Assembly: GCA_002162925.1 (NCBI GenBank)
Contig: MABC01000079.1
Location: 1-64,000, forward strand
Length of the DNA: 64,000 nt
Origin: Thalassotalea sp. 42_200_T64
GTDB taxonomy: Bacteria; Pseudomonadota; Gammaproteobacteria; Enterobacterales; Alteromonadaceae
Direction: 5' to 3'
Shown here piece after piece: positions 1-9,500 of this stretch (the first letter of the stretch is position 1; the number at the start of each line of letters is the position of its first letter). The position numbers and the translations under genes were made by a program. The notes below the pieces were generated by a model, which ran no database searches, had not been told where the DNA came from, and worked only from the letters and a program-made list of their open reading frames with translations.

Positions 1-162
1 ACTAAGTATCTAGAAAATTACTTAGGTTGGTTTCGGTTTTTGGATACAAACGAAAACCCTAACAAAAACAACTTGTTTAAAGCTCAACAACACTTAGCGG
101 GAACATAGCCTTTAATAAAGAGCGGTCGTGACAAAATAAAAATTTCAAATAAAGGCGTTCGA

Positions 163-1071
163 ATGATTAATGGCAGCATTGATAAAAACAGGAAAAACCC
201 TAAGGTTTTGGTTGAGAATAAAATAACTTTTTCAGGTCCTGAAACAGAGCTGAGTATTTATGACACGTTCGAGCAAGCCAATCGAGTTGCACTAAAATCT
301 GATCAACTATTATTTTGTGGCATGGTAACCGGCAAAAAAGTCATGCATTCCCCAGCTGACCAGTTCGAAACCGCTTTTTTCCCACACGAATCGTTTGTGA
401 TGGCACCAGATAAAATGGTAGAGATAGATTTCCCCGAGGCGAAATTCAATCAACCTACCACGTGTTTGGCCATTGAGATATCCACCGATCGCATCAGTCA
501 AATTGCCGAGAGCTTAAACGCTGATTCGCCGATTGCTCAAACCTATGGTGAGTGGCAATATAATCATCATTTAGTACACACTCACCATAACAGTCAAACG
601 CAAGCATTACTCAATAGAATAGTGCAAATTTATACCGAAAATCATCAGGATAGAAACTGCATGATAGACCTAGCCATTTCTGAGCTTACTATTCGATTAT
701 TGCGTCATCAGACAAGAGGTTTTCTCTTACATCACAGTGAGCAAGAACCTGATAACAATGGCTTAAATGCTGCGCTGTATTACATCAATCATCATATGAC
801 GGAAACGTTAAACATTGAACATTTATGCCGTATTGCCTGCATGAGCAGAAGCAAGTTTTTTCACCAATTTAAAGCTCATTTAGGTTGCTCGCCCATCGCC
901 TATCAACAGCAAATTCGATTAAAACAGGCAGTGGAGCTGATAAAACAAGGCAAACAAATTACTCATGTTTGTTTTGCCTTAGGCTATAGCAATACCAGTC
1001 ATTTTAGCCGGGTTTTTAAACAGTTTTATGGTATCAGCCCAAGTGCTTATAAAAATAGACACTTGTTATAA
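163..1071 (+). CDS. AraC-family transcriptional regulator
   Basis: This 302-residue protein has the two-part layout of AraC activators. Residues ~20-190 resemble the AraC_N (YqhC-like) ligand-sensing domain, and ~205-300 form two helix-turn-helix units ending in GYSNTSHFSRVFKQFYG, the typical second recognition helix and C-terminal signature. An AAAGG ribosome site lies 6 bases before the ATG. Its stop codon sits in a palindromic TTATAA shared with the stop of the convergent histidine kinase gene, so the two genes overlap by 6 bases. The target and inducer cannot be read from the sequence; the gene it controls may lie left of the window. Confidence 0.9.
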   Translation: MINGSIDKNRKNPKVLVENKITFSGPETELSIYDTFEQANRVALKSDQLLFCGMVTGKKVMHSPADQFETAFFPHESFVMAPDKMVEIDFPEAKFNQPTTCLAIEISTDRISQIAESLNADSPIAQTYGEWQYNHHLVHTHHNSQTQALLNRIVQIYTENHQDRNCMIDLAISELTIRLLRHQTRGFLLHHSEQEPDNNGLNAALYYINHHMTETLNIEHLCRIACMSRSKFFHQFKAHLGCSPIAYQQQIRLKQAVELIKQGKQITHVCFALGYSNTSHFSRVFKQFYGISPSAYKNRHLL

Positions 1072-3075
1072 AAGTTTGGAAATGGCTTTTACCAACTCTT
1101 CGGCGTTAGTCGATTTTTTATGAAAATGACTAATACCAAATTCTTCAATATTATGCTCATCCACGTCTTCACTGTAGCCAGAATTCATAATAATAGGAAT
1201 ATTCGGAAATGATTGTTTAACTGCCTGGCTGAGTTCTATGCCTGACATCTCCGGCATGCTTTGGTCGGTTATGATCAAATCAACAGTTTGTTGATTTAGT
1301 ATTTCCAGTGCCAACCGTCCATTATTAGCACTAAACACATGATAATCATGAAAATTTAGATAAGATTCTAAAAATTTAATAATGATAGGTTCATCGTCAA
1401 CGACAAGAATTTTTTTATCTTTCTCAGGGCTAGGTTTTCGCTCTTTTGTATCTGCAAGCTGTTGCTTACTCCGTTCAGCATCAGCTTGCGGCAAAGCAAA
1501 TGAACGGCAGCTGCTTTGTGGTTCGGCTTTGCCTTCATAGTTGATAAACCTATTGGTTATCTGACTGATCTTTGCCAAACCTATAGGTTTTTGGACAATA
1601 TAAGAAAACTGCGGCTGCGTTTCTTCTCGTTGCTCAACATTTTCAAAGTAGCCGGTGATCAAAACTACCGGACAATCGGCTCGCACCTGCCGAACATTAT
1701 CGAGAATGGTTATCCCTCCTTGTGAAAAATCACCAATAATAAAATCGGTAATGACAATGTCAAAACCATCCGGGTGTTTTTTTGTGTAATCAACTGCCGC
1801 TTGCACATCAGAATAACATTGCACTTGGTAACCAAGCTCTTGCAGCATTTCCAACGTTGCTGCTTGCGTGTTTAAATCGTCTTCAATGTAAAGGATGCGG
1901 CCTGAGCCTTGGATGATGTCATTTGAAAATGGCAGATATTCAGGTTTAATATCTTGATTTTGTTGGAATATTGGTAAATAAACGGTAAACGTAGAGCCTA
2001 CTCCCAGCTTTGATTCAACTTCAATAGCACCATTATGATTTTTCACTATTGTCTCACAAGAGCTCAAGCCTAAGCCGTGACCATATTCCTTGGTGGTAAA
2101 ATAGGGTTTGAATATATCTCCTTTTTGTTGTTCCGAGAGACCAATACCATGATCTTTAATCGCAATGGCAAAGTAGCTGCCGGGTCTAAGTTCAGCATGA
2201 TCTGAGTGCTGAATTTCACAATTGCTGATCGATACAATAATTTCTTCATAATTGTGTGACGCCTGCGCTGCATTGAGCAGAAGGTTGTTCATTACCTGGT
2301 GAATTTGGTTAATGTCGGCATACAGCTCAGCGCTCTTATCATCAACCTCAAGTTTGATTGGCGACTTTATCGTAGACCGGACAAAAGACATCGACTCTTT
2401 GATCATTTCAGCAAGGTTACAAACCGATTTGGTCACCTCTCCTCGCTGCGAATAGTTCATAAATTTTTCAGTGAGAACTGAGGCGCGGGAAGTCGCACCT
2501 TCAATACTGTCTAAATATTTTACAATTTCGGTGTCTTCGGCTCCTTTGGCAATTTTCATTTTTGCCAGCTGAGAAGAGCCAAGGATCATCATCAAAATAT
2601 TATTGAAATCGTGTGCCAGCCCTGCGGCAAGAGTGCCAAGAGAGTCGAGTTTTTGATTGGCAACATTCTCGTCTTCGAGTCGTTTACGTTCGGTAATGTC
2701 GTGAAATGCCCCTAAAATACCGATGATATCACCATTGCTATCGGTTAAAGGTATCTTGCTGGTTTCAAGCCAGGCAAGCCGTCCGTTGGCTTGTCTTTGA
2801 CTTTCAATAATATTTAATTCCGCCTCACCAGATTCCATAACCCGGCGATCACACTCACGAAAAAAGTCGGCTTCTTCGGTTGTCCAGGGTAAATCATAGT
2901 CCGTTTTGCCTAAATAATCTTTTGGCGAATCAAGTCCGGCAACATCGGCAAGGGCTTGATTACAACCAAGGCCTACACTGTTTCTATCTTTCCAAAACAC
3001 ACAAAAAGGCAGCGCATCAAGCACAACTTGAAACAATTCGATAGATGGTTGAACAGTGCGATTACTTGAATTCAT
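1066..3075 (-). CDS. PAS-domain hybrid sensor histidine kinase with two receiver domains
   Basis: Domains in this 669-residue protein: PAS with PAC (~10-130, ending DITERKRLEDE), a histidine phosphoacceptor in GLAHDFNNILM (~155), HATPase (~235-375, with DHGIGLSEQQKGDIFKPYF and GHGLGLS), a first REC (~390-510) and a second REC (~555-669, with VVDDEP and IITDQSMPEMSG). No membrane segment or signal peptide is visible, so it should be a cytosolic sensor reading its signal through the PAS domain. The HDFNN phosphoacceptor type is usual in NtrB-like kinases with C-terminal receivers. No response regulator gene adjoins it; the phosphate may end on the second REC or pass to an unlinked Hpt protein. 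Confidence 0.92.
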   Translation of the reverse strand: MNSSNRTVQPSIELFQVVLDALPFCVFWKDRNSVGLGCNQALADVAGLDSPKDYLGKTDYDLPWTTEEADFFRECDRRVMESGEAELNIIESQRQANGRLAWLETSKIPLTDSNGDIIGILGAFHDITERKRLEDENVANQKLDSLGTLAAGLAHDFNNILMMILGSSQLAKMKIAKGAEDTEIVKYLDSIEGATSRASVLTEKFMNYSQRGEVTKSVCNLAEMIKESMSFVRSTIKSPIKLEVDDKSAELYADINQIHQVMNNLLLNAAQASHNYEEIIVSISNCEIQHSDHAELRPGSYFAIAIKDHGIGLSEQQKGDIFKPYFTTKEYGHGLGLSSCETIVKNHNGAIEVESKLGVGSTFTVYLPIFQQNQDIKPEYLPFSNDIIQGSGRILYIEDDLNTQAATLEMLQELGYQVQCYSDVQAAVDYTKKHPDGFDIVITDFIIGDFSQGGITILDNVRQVRADCPVVLITGYFENVEQREETQPQFSYIVQKPIGLAKISQITNRFINYEGKAEPQSSCRSFALPQADAERSKQQLADTKERKPSPEKDKKILVVDDEPIIIKFLESYLNFHDYHVFSANNGRLALEILNQQTVDLIITDQSMPEMSGIELSQAVKQSFPNIPIIMNSGYSEDVDEHNIEEFGISHFHKKSTNAEELVKAISKLL

Positions 3076-3154
3076 GAAAAAACACCCTTATTTAATACTC
3101 AGAGAATAAACGCCTTATTAAACAAAGTCCATTTTTATGGGCAAGAATAGGTAA

Positions 3155-3187
3155 CGATAAAACCTTACAAAAATAGAGGTTTTATCG
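3155..3187. repeat. Perfect inverted repeat between aminopeptidase and kinase genes
   Basis: CGATAAAACCT (3155-3165) and AGGTTTTATCG (3177-3187) form an 11-bp perfect stem with an 11-base loop. It lies after the minus-strand aminopeptidase gene and before the kinase start. There is no clear T tract on either side, so it may be a weak terminator, an mRNA 3' stabiliser or an operator. Confidence 0.45.
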
Positions 3188-3233
3188 CTACGCTGAGGTC
3201 AATATACTACAGCACCTGAGGCTTCTATAGACA

Positions 3234-4613
3234 TCAAATTTGTCCAATTGTTTTGCTGTCTTTTTGGTAACGTGATTGCAAATAGTCAAACACGGTGCGA
3301 ATGCCAAACGCTTCACCACCCAACGGCCGCCCTGGCAGTTTTCGAATATTCCATGCCATCACATCAAAATGCAGCCAATCAGTGTCAGGGTTTACAAACT
3401 CTTGCAAATACAAGGCGGCAGTGATGGCGCCAGCAAATGGAATGCTTGCACAATTGGCGATATCGGCAACGTCACTGTTGAGTAAACTTTTATAATCGTT
3501 ATACAAAGGCATACGCCATACCGGATCGTTGATTTGCGTACCCAGGCTTATCAGTGTGTTGGCAATTTCATCATTATTGGCAAAGAAACCGGGCAATTCA
3601 GTACCAAGGGCAACGCGCATAGCACCGGTTAAGGTAGCAAAATCAATCAGTAATTCCGGATTGTCATTATTTGCCTCATCTAATGCATCACACAACACTA
3701 AGCGACCTTCGGCATCGGTATTATCAATCTCTACCGTTAATCCTTTGCGGGTGGTTATAACATCACCCGGACGTAATGCGTTACTCGACACCGCATTTTC
3801 CACCGCGGGAATGAGTACACGCAATTGCACAGGTAAATTATGCGACATGATCAATTGCGTTAATCCCAACACATGCGCCGCGCCGCCCATGTCTTTTTTC
3901 ATATTGCGCATACCCGCTTTCGGCTTAATGTCTAAGCCGCCACTGTCAAAGCATACCCCTTTACCGACCAGAGTGACTTTCGGATCGCCAGCCTTGCCCC
4001 AGGTTAAATCAATCAAACGAGGTTGATGGACACTGGCACGTCCTACGGCATGAATGGTTGGATAGTTTTGCGCTAACAAATCATCGCCAATAATCTGCTC
4101 AACCTGACCACCATATTGGGCCACTAGCGCAAGCGCGGTTTGTCCCAGATGTTCTGGCATCATATCTGCGGCCGGGGTATTGACCAAATCACGTACCAGA
4201 GCGCTGGCGTTGGTAAATTTTAATACCTTTTCAACCAGGGCTTTATCATCAATCACTAACGTTGCCCGTTGTTGCGGTTGTTGATAACGGGAAAATTGGT
4301 AACACCCCATGGCCCAACCAAAGGCAAATGCCTCTTGGTACTCATTTGCTCCATGGTATTGATAATGCGCGACCGGCAATTGCTGAACTAAATCACCACT
4401 GGCAAAATAGTGACTTGGGTTTTCAAGCACCACCACCACCTTTTGCAGTTTTCCTGTTGCATCTGGAATCAATGATAAGCCATTACTTGCTTGCGTTTGT
4501 TGTAACCAGGTTTGCACTTGTTCAGTTTCAGCCAACAACCAATTTTCAAAGTCTTGTTGGCGAACAATAATTAGTGGAATGGTGCTGTTGTCAGTAGTAT
4601 CTACTATGCTCAT
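3234..4613 (-). CDS. M17 leucyl aminopeptidase family protein
   Basis: This is a metal-dependent exopeptidase that removes N-terminal residues from peptides in the cytosol. The C-terminal catalytic domain shows the M17 metal-binding elements: GKGVCFDSGGLDIKP, the Lys/Asp segment MKKDMGGAA and the family signature NTDAEGRL. I place the start at the ATG at 4613 because AAGGAAAGAA lies just before it. An in-frame ATG 30 bases further upstream (4643) has no ribosome site. At about 459 residues it is slightly shorter than PepA (~500) and closer to the PepB-like branch. It ends in a short basic tail. It stands alone, with an inverted repeat downstream. Confidence 0.93.
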   Translation of the reverse strand: MSIVDTTDNSTIPLIIVRQQDFENWLLAETEQVQTWLQQTQASNGLSLIPDATGKLQKVVVVLENPSHYFASGDLVQQLPVAHYQYHGANEYQEAFAFGWAMGCYQFSRYQQPQQRATLVIDDKALVEKVLKFTNASALVRDLVNTPAADMMPEHLGQTALALVAQYGGQVEQIIGDDLLAQNYPTIHAVGRASVHQPRLIDLTWGKAGDPKVTLVGKGVCFDSGGLDIKPKAGMRNMKKDMGGAAHVLGLTQLIMSHNLPVQLRVLIPAVENAVSSNALRPGDVITTRKGLTVEIDNTDAEGRLVLCDALDEANNDNPELLIDFATLTGAMRVALGTELPGFFANNDEIANTLISLGTQINDPVWRMPLYNDYKSLLNSDVADIANCASIPFAGAITAALYLQEFVNPDTDWLHFDVMAWNIRKLPGRPLGGEAFGIRTVFDYLQSRYQKDSKTIGQI

Positions 4614-4702
4614 TTCTTTCCTTAAACTATGCTGTATAACCATTTAAGCCTATTATCTCATTAACAGGTGGTCAGATAAAACCTTTTTAAATGAATCACC
4701 TA

Positions 4703-4815
4703 ATACCAATCCGTATAATTTATTGGCAAGGCGCTAAAGATCATATAGCATCGAAACTCTGTGGGTTGGCTAAAATCAATTATAGTTAATTGATGTTGCC
4801 AATTTTGCCAATATC
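4703..4815. repeat. Probable copy of a dispersed ATACCAAT-type intergenic repeat
   Basis: The stretch begins TAATACCAATCCG, like other ATACCAAT elements in this window, and holds ATTGGCAA near its left part and TTGCCAAT near its right end as an imperfect inverted pair. It fills most of the gap between the aminopeptidase and permease starts, so it may also overlap their promoters. Confidence 0.35.
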
Positions 4816-4841
4816 AATTATGCGATAACAATGAGAGTGAT

Positions 4842-6671
4842 ATGAATATACCTGACATCCCAAATTATCATGCTCTGGCGATGTTATTGATCACCGGGTT
4901 AGCGTTATATTTTTTTCGTCGCGAAGACATCCCGCTGCAAACCTCATCTCTTGCGGTCATTGCGATATTAGGCTTAGTGTTTACCATATTTCCCTTTCAC
5001 ATTGATGGTGAACATTTAGAGCCTTCCTCGTTATTTTATGGGTTTGGTCATGAGGCGCTGATTACCGTTTGTGCGTTAATGATCATAGGTCAGGCATTAG
5101 TCAGGACTGGTGCTTTAGAGCCAATTGGTCGAAACTTGGCCAAATTGTGGAAAATAAGCCCAACTCTGTCTTTATTAATGACCTTGCTGATTGCCGGTAC
5201 ACTCAGCGCCTTTGTCAATAACACCCCAATTGTCGTGCTGTTTTTACCAATTCTTATCAGCGTATCGATAAGAACCAAAACCGATTCTTCGCCAATGTTG
5301 TTACCTATGGGTCTAGCCACTTTGGTTGGCGGTATGACCACCACCATAGGTACGTCTACCAATTTACTGGTCGTGAGTGTTGCCAGTGATATGGGTTTAC
5401 CCCGTTTTAGTATGTTTCATTTTGCTTATCCGGCACTTATTGCGGCATTCGTTGCCGTAATTTATCTATGGCTAATTGCGCCAAAACTTCTGCCTAAACG
5501 CAAGCCTATTTTACCCGACACCTCGCCGCGGTTATTCAGTGGCTATTTAAACATTAATGATGACAGTTTAACTGTGGGCAAAACCGTGGCCGAAATTAGA
5601 AAATTGACTGAAAATCAAATGACCATAGATTTTATTCAACGCAGTCCGGATTATCGCAATGTGATGCCATTGCCCGATACGGTTATAAAGGCCGGTGACA
5701 GATTAAAAGTAAAAGACTACCCTAACCGCTTAAAAGAGTTTGAAACGGTGTTAAAAGCCACGTTATATTCTGGCCAACACAAACTGGATGCCGATCATCC
5801 ATTACTTGAAGACAAACAAACCTTGGCAGAAATTGTGGTCATTCAAGCATCAGGACTACATGGTAAAACCTTAAAAGAGGTGAACTTCAAACAAAATTTT
5901 GGCGTTTCCGTACTTGCCTTACATCGAGGTGGTATTGCTATGGATATTGGCCGAAAAAGTATTGGCAACGTAACCATTCAAACCGGTGATGTATTATTGG
6001 TGCAAGGTGATGATAATCAGGTGGCGGTATTAAAATCGGCTCGTGGCTTGTTGATCATCGATGGCGCGGCAGATTTGCCCCATTCGAAAAAGGCGCCGTT
6101 AGCGTTAGGTATTTTAATTGCCGTTATATTAGTCGCCGCACTGGGCATTTTACCCATTGCGATCAGTTCGATTTGTGGAGTGTTAGTTTTATTGGCAACC
6201 AATTGCATCAATTGGGATGATGCATCGTCGGCGTTAAGCAGCCAGGTGATCCTTATTGTCGCCGCCTCACTCGCCTTAGGTGCTGCCATGATGAAAACAG
6301 GAGGTGCGATGTACATCGCACAAGTATTTGTCGCGTTGGCCATCGATTTACCCCCTGCAGGGATTTTATCCGCGCTTATGCTGTTACTCGCCATTCTCAC
6401 CAATATTGTTTCCAATAACGCCGCTGCGGTTATCGGAACCCCTATTGCTGCATCGGTTGCTAACCAGCTTAACTTGCCGGTAGAGCCGTTTATTCTTGCC
6501 GTATTGTTTGGCGCTAATTTAAGTTACGCCACCCCCATGGCCTATAAAACCAATCTATTGGTCATGAATGCCGGCGGTTACAAATTTTCCGATTTTATGC
6601 GGGTCGGCATTCCATTGATCATTTTGATGTGGGTTACCTTATCGTTTTTGCTAAGTTGGATATACCTGTGA
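4842..6671 (+). CDS. SLC13-family (DASS/CitT-like) permease with two RCK_C domains
   Basis: This 609-residue inner-membrane transporter has an N-terminal helical bundle (~10-215), two soluble TrkA-C/RCK_C domains (~225-400), and a second bundle (~415-609). Family-typical segments include FVNNTPIVVLFLPI and TTTIGTSTNLLVVS in the first half, and ILTNIVSNNAAAVIGTPIA in the second, matching the paired re-entrant hairpins of the fold. Related proteins carry sulfate or dicarboxylates with sodium. The substrate cannot be told from the sequence. RBS GAGTG lies before the ATG. No partner gene is next to it. Confidence 0.9.
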   Translation: MNIPDIPNYHALAMLLITGLALYFFRREDIPLQTSSLAVIAILGLVFTIFPFHIDGEHLEPSSLFYGFGHEALITVCALMIIGQALVRTGALEPIGRNLAKLWKISPTLSLLMTLLIAGTLSAFVNNTPIVVLFLPILISVSIRTKTDSSPMLLPMGLATLVGGMTTTIGTSTNLLVVSVASDMGLPRFSMFHFAYPALIAAFVAVIYLWLIAPKLLPKRKPILPDTSPRLFSGYLNINDDSLTVGKTVAEIRKLTENQMTIDFIQRSPDYRNVMPLPDTVIKAGDRLKVKDYPNRLKEFETVLKATLYSGQHKLDADHPLLEDKQTLAEIVVIQASGLHGKTLKEVNFKQNFGVSVLALHRGGIAMDIGRKSIGNVTIQTGDVLLVQGDDNQVAVLKSARGLLIIDGAADLPHSKKAPLALGILIAVILVAALGILPIAISSICGVLVLLATNCINWDDASSALSSQVILIVAASLALGAAMMKTGGAMYIAQVFVALAIDLPPAGILSALMLLLAILTNIVSNNAAAVIGTPIAASVANQLNLPVEPFILAVLFGANLSYATPMAYKTNLLVMNAGGYKFSDFMRVGIPLIILMWVTLSFLLSWIYL

Positions 6672-6677
6672 AAAAAA

Positions 6678-6696
6678 GCTTCGCGAAGCCTTCTTT
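6678..6696. terminator. Possible terminator of the permease gene
   Basis: The perfect palindrome GCTTCGCGAAGC (6678-6689) follows the stop by 6 bases, is preceded by an A run and followed by CTTCTTTA. It lies between two convergent genes and could act in both directions, though the T tract is imperfect. Confidence 0.45.
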
Positions 6697-6746
6697 AGCT
6701 AAAATAATTTGATCTCAACTTGCCGTGGATTTTTCAATCTAAATGG

Positions 6747-8072
6747 TTAAGCAAGTGCCTGAATTTGCGCTAAAGCGAGTTCTATTTCTCGTTCATTGTT
6801 CAACAGCGATGGTGCAAACCTGGCATAACTTTTACGGTAAGGGGTATTACTCATGATAATGCCGTTGCGGTGTAATTTTTTCACCACCTCTTCTGCCGCC
6901 ATACCTTTCACATCAAAGCACACTAAACCCGCAGAGAGTTGAGTTGAACTTGGGGTGTAAAGGATTACGTGCGGCATTTTCGCCAAGCCTTGTTTGGTAT
7001 AACTATTTAACTGGTGAACTCGTTTTTCAACATTGGCTTTACCGAGTTGCAGATGTAATTTGAACGCCTCAGGCAATGCCCAGCGGTGCTCGAAGGAATG
7101 AAACCCTCCAGGAGACATATGCTCTCCAACCGGAACATTGTGCTGGCTGGTAAGTCCTAACCATACATCATAAGAAGCACTAAAACTTGGAATAACCGGC
7201 TCAGACTGTGCCCATGCCCTATCGTTTCCCCAAATCACTCCCGTACCACGCGGGCCAAACATCCATTTATGCGTACCCGCAACGAAGAAATCACACCCCA
7301 GGGTGCTGATATCTACATTCTCAATGCCAAAACCATGCACGCCGTCGACACAAAATAATATTTGTTGTTGCGAACCTCTGCCATGATTAATTTTTTTTAT
7401 GGTATCTGCCATCGCCCGAATTGGCAGTTTTACCCCCGTTGATGAATGCACCCAAGTAACGGCTACCACCCGTGTCTTGAGGTTTATTCCAGCTTTTAAC
7501 CGATTCAATACGTCATCTACCGAAGCCAATGCCGGCTTGTCATAAAGCTTGATGCGTCGAACGTTAGCACCGGTGCGTTGCGCTCGATGTGCTAACGACA
7601 TATCGGTGGAATAATGATCGTGAACCGTTTGTAGGATTTCATCTTCGGGCTGCAATTGTAGGCCACTGTAAATTAACCCTAGACCCATAGTAGTACTGTC
7701 GGTTAAGGCGATATTTTCAGCTTTTCCGCCCATATACGCCGCTGCGGATTTAGCGATATCGGCTTCTATCGTTTCAAATCTGTCGTGCCAGTAATCGGCG
7801 GGGTTTTCATCCAGTCCTTGTCTGTGTTTTTCAATGGCAACGGATACTGGCTTTGGATGAGATGCCAGAAGAAATGTAGATAATTGGATGTATTTATGAG
7901 TGAGCGGAAATAAACTTCGTAATGCTTTCCAATCGCCTGGTGCAATAGTATTTGTTGAAGAATTCGATTTCGTTGAATTCAGCGCTTGAGTGTTAGCAAT
8001 AACGGATTTTGACGTTAACAAGCCTGCACCTAAAGTGATCCCTAGTTTATTCAAAAATTGACGTCTTAACAT
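6747..8072 (-). CDS. Tat-exported class-V PLP aminotransferase (isopenicillin-N-epimerase-like)
   Basis: The fold-type I PLP enzyme has its cofactor lysine in the motif FFVAGTHKWMFGPRG. The mature part resembles isopenicillin N epimerase and cysteine desulfurase-like class-V enzymes. I set the start at the ATG at 8072 because AGGA lies 8 bases before it and because the protein then opens MLRRQFLNKLG, a twin-arginine signal with a hydrophobic stretch after it. That predicts a folded, PLP-loaded enzyme exported to the periplasm. A TTG 34 codons upstream would bury this signal. About 441 residues. The substrate is unknown. Confidence 0.87.
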   Translation of the reverse strand: MLRRQFLNKLGITLGAGLLTSKSVIANTQALNSTKSNSSTNTIAPGDWKALRSLFPLTHKYIQLSTFLLASHPKPVSVAIEKHRQGLDENPADYWHDRFETIEADIAKSAAAYMGGKAENIALTDSTTMGLGLIYSGLQLQPEDEILQTVHDHYSTDMSLAHRAQRTGANVRRIKLYDKPALASVDDVLNRLKAGINLKTRVVAVTWVHSSTGVKLPIRAMADTIKKINHGRGSQQQILFCVDGVHGFGIENVDISTLGCDFFVAGTHKWMFGPRGTGVIWGNDRAWAQSEPVIPSFSASYDVWLGLTSQHNVPVGEHMSPGGFHSFEHRWALPEAFKLHLQLGKANVEKRVHQLNSYTKQGLAKMPHVILYTPSSTQLSAGLVCFDVKGMAAEEVVKKLHRNGIIMSNTPYRKSYARFAPSLLNNEREIELALAQIQALA

Positions 8073-8249
8073 ATTAACAGTCCTGTGTTTGGCATTGCGA
8101 TAATCATCTATTACAGGTGTGAAGTACTGATAGATTGGTTCAATATAGTGTAGAAGATTGCGAATTAAACGCAAAAGTGAGGTGATTTAACCTGTCCGGA
8201 AAGTTGCAATTGTTTAGAGCTTTGATAAAGCAAGCCGATAACCTTTCTC

Positions 8250-8489
8250 CTAATTGCCCTTATCCATTTTACGGTAGTGAAAATACACCCCAGATAATAT
8301 GACAACCACGCCAATTGTTGGATAAAGGCCAGAAAAATTTAGCAAAGCCCCTACGATTATTAAGGCATGGCCTGAAATTGAATAACCAATTGGCTTACTT
8401 GGTTTGGCTTTACCGGTTTTAATCAACACCGCCGCCACCAGGCTATAACAGATCATCAATAACCATAATAAATTGAACGTATTTGCCAT
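8250..8489 (-). CDS. Small membrane protein, unknown function
   Basis: The product has 79 residues with three hydrophobic stretches (~5-23, ~38-55 and ~57-70) and a basic C-terminal end. GAGG lies 8 bases before the ATG. I do not recognise a family. It is divergently placed from the DUF2007 gene, with a copy of the ATACCAAT repeat between them. Confidence 0.6.
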   Translation of the reverse strand: MANTFNLLWLLMICYSLVAAVLIKTGKAKPSKPIGYSISGHALIIVGALLNFSGLYPTIGVVVILSGVYFHYRKMDKGN

Positions 8490-8514
8490 TAAATTGCCTC
8501 TTTAAAGATCCAGC

Positions 8515-8566
8515 AATACCAATTTGATTCATTAAAAATGTGCAGATAATTGGTCAACTTGGTATT
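8515..8566. repeat. Dispersed ATACCAAT/TTGGTAT palindromic element, copy 1
   Basis: AATACCAATTTGA (8515-8527) and TCAACTTGGTATT (8554-8566) are near-perfect inverted ends. The interior ATTAAAAATGTGCAGATA is nearly the same as in the copy at 44133-44208, so this is a repeated unit and not a chance palindrome. Confidence 0.7.
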
Positions 8567-8605
8567 ATATTAATCATAGTGGGTTTTATCATTATTAGGA
8601 GATCT

Positions 8606-8914
8606 ATGCTGAAAATATATAGCGATGAAAGCTTTGTTCAGGTTCATCATATTAAAAATTTATTGGAAAGTCATAATATTGACTGTACGACTAGAAATGA
8701 AGGGTTATCATCTTTGGCAGGTGAAGTTCCCAGCACCGAGTGCTGGCCAGAGCTGTGGTTAATCGATGACCGTAAAGAGCAAGCGGCGATGGCAATTATC
8801 GCCGAGAGTAAACTTGACCGCTCTGCCCAAAAAAGCGACTGGGTATGCGCAAAGTGCGATGAAAAGATAGAAGCAGAATTTGAAATTTGTTGGCAATGTG
8901 GTTCTTTACGCTAG
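8606..8914 (+). CDS. DUF2007-domain protein with C-terminal zinc ribbon
   Basis: The protein starts MLKIYSDESFVQVHHIKNLL, the usual beginning of the DUF2007 (putative signal-transducing) domain. It ends in a zinc-ribbon-like module with two CxxC pairs (CAKC and CWQC). AGGAG lies 5 bases before the ATG at 8606. An ATG at 8540 would add 22 hydrophobic residues, but it lies inside the repeat element and has no ribosome site. About 102 residues. Biochemical function is unknown. Confidence 0.78.
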   Translation: MLKIYSDESFVQVHHIKNLLESHNIDCTTRNEGLSSLAGEVPSTECWPELWLIDDRKEQAAMAIIAESKLDRSAQKSDWVCAKCDEKIEAEFEICWQCGSLR

Positions 8915-8991
8915 ACAAACTATGCATTTATGCCAATAATCCCTGCCAACGCTCAACATAAATGAAAAAAGATGAATAAAGATGGATAAAG

Positions 8992-9201
8992 ATGACTATT
9001 GAACCCGGCAAGTATCAGCACTTTAAAGGCAACTTTTATCAAGTACTGCACGTGGCAAAACACAGTGAAACCGAAGAAGAGTATGTCGTGTATCAACCAT
9101 TATATGGTGAACAAGACATTTGGATAAGGCCACTGTCGATGTTTTGTGAAACCATTGAACGTGATGGCAAGCTATTGCAACGTTTTAGCAAAGTAGATTA
9201 A
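8992..9201 (+). CDS. DUF1653 family protein
   Basis: This 69-residue protein is nearly all one domain: PGKYQHFKGNFYQVL at the start and YQPLYGEQDIWIRPLSMF in the middle are typical of DUF1653. The family is small, soluble and of unknown role. The gene follows the DUF2007 gene by 77 bases on the same strand and could be cotranscribed. Confidence 0.85.
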   Translation: MTIEPGKYQHFKGNFYQVLHVAKHSETEEEYVVYQPLYGEQDIWIRPLSMFCETIERDGKLLQRFSKVD

Positions 9202-9345
9202 TTTAACCATATGAGAAATAGTATGTATAGGTTACTGATAGTTTCTCCTCGTTGGTCTTTGGCTCAACAGTCTTATTAAGTGGATATTAGCCGTGTTTAA
9301 TTACAGGCTCTATCCGTCTATCTAACACAGTCACTTAAACCGAGT

Positions 9346-9492
9346 TCAGGTTATTTGCAATTGCGGCGGCATAGGACAATTTAACGTATCCGCGATGGCA
9401 CGCATCAACTCCATTTCTTCTACCAAATACATCTTGTCCTGCGTAATAATACAAAGGCAAGCTCTGATCAGTTTATGCTTAGAATTAGACAT
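9346..9492 (-). pseudogene. C-terminal remnant resembling the tail of an M48-type metallopeptidase
   Basis: A 48-codon reading frame (ATG at 9492, TGA at 9346-9348) encodes KLIRACLCIITQD, then EEMELMRAIADTLNCPMPP. From memory this matches the TerB-like C-terminal end of a family of membrane M48 peptidases, which ends in RAIADALDCPMPP-like sequence. No peptidase domain or HExxH motif is found nearby, so it looks like a leftover fragment. It begins 9 bases after the quinone oxidoreductase stop and may be transcribed with it. Confidence 0.45.
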
Positions 9493-9500
9493 TAATAATG

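Noticed and set aside
3529-4026. 165-codon plus-strand frame opposite the aminopeptidase
   Set aside because: It is a shadow of a well-supported M17 gene on the other strand; no domain or start signal.
6017-6415. 132-codon minus-strand frame inside the permease gene
   Set aside because: It mirrors the membrane-helix codons of the SLC13 gene and shows no independent evidence.
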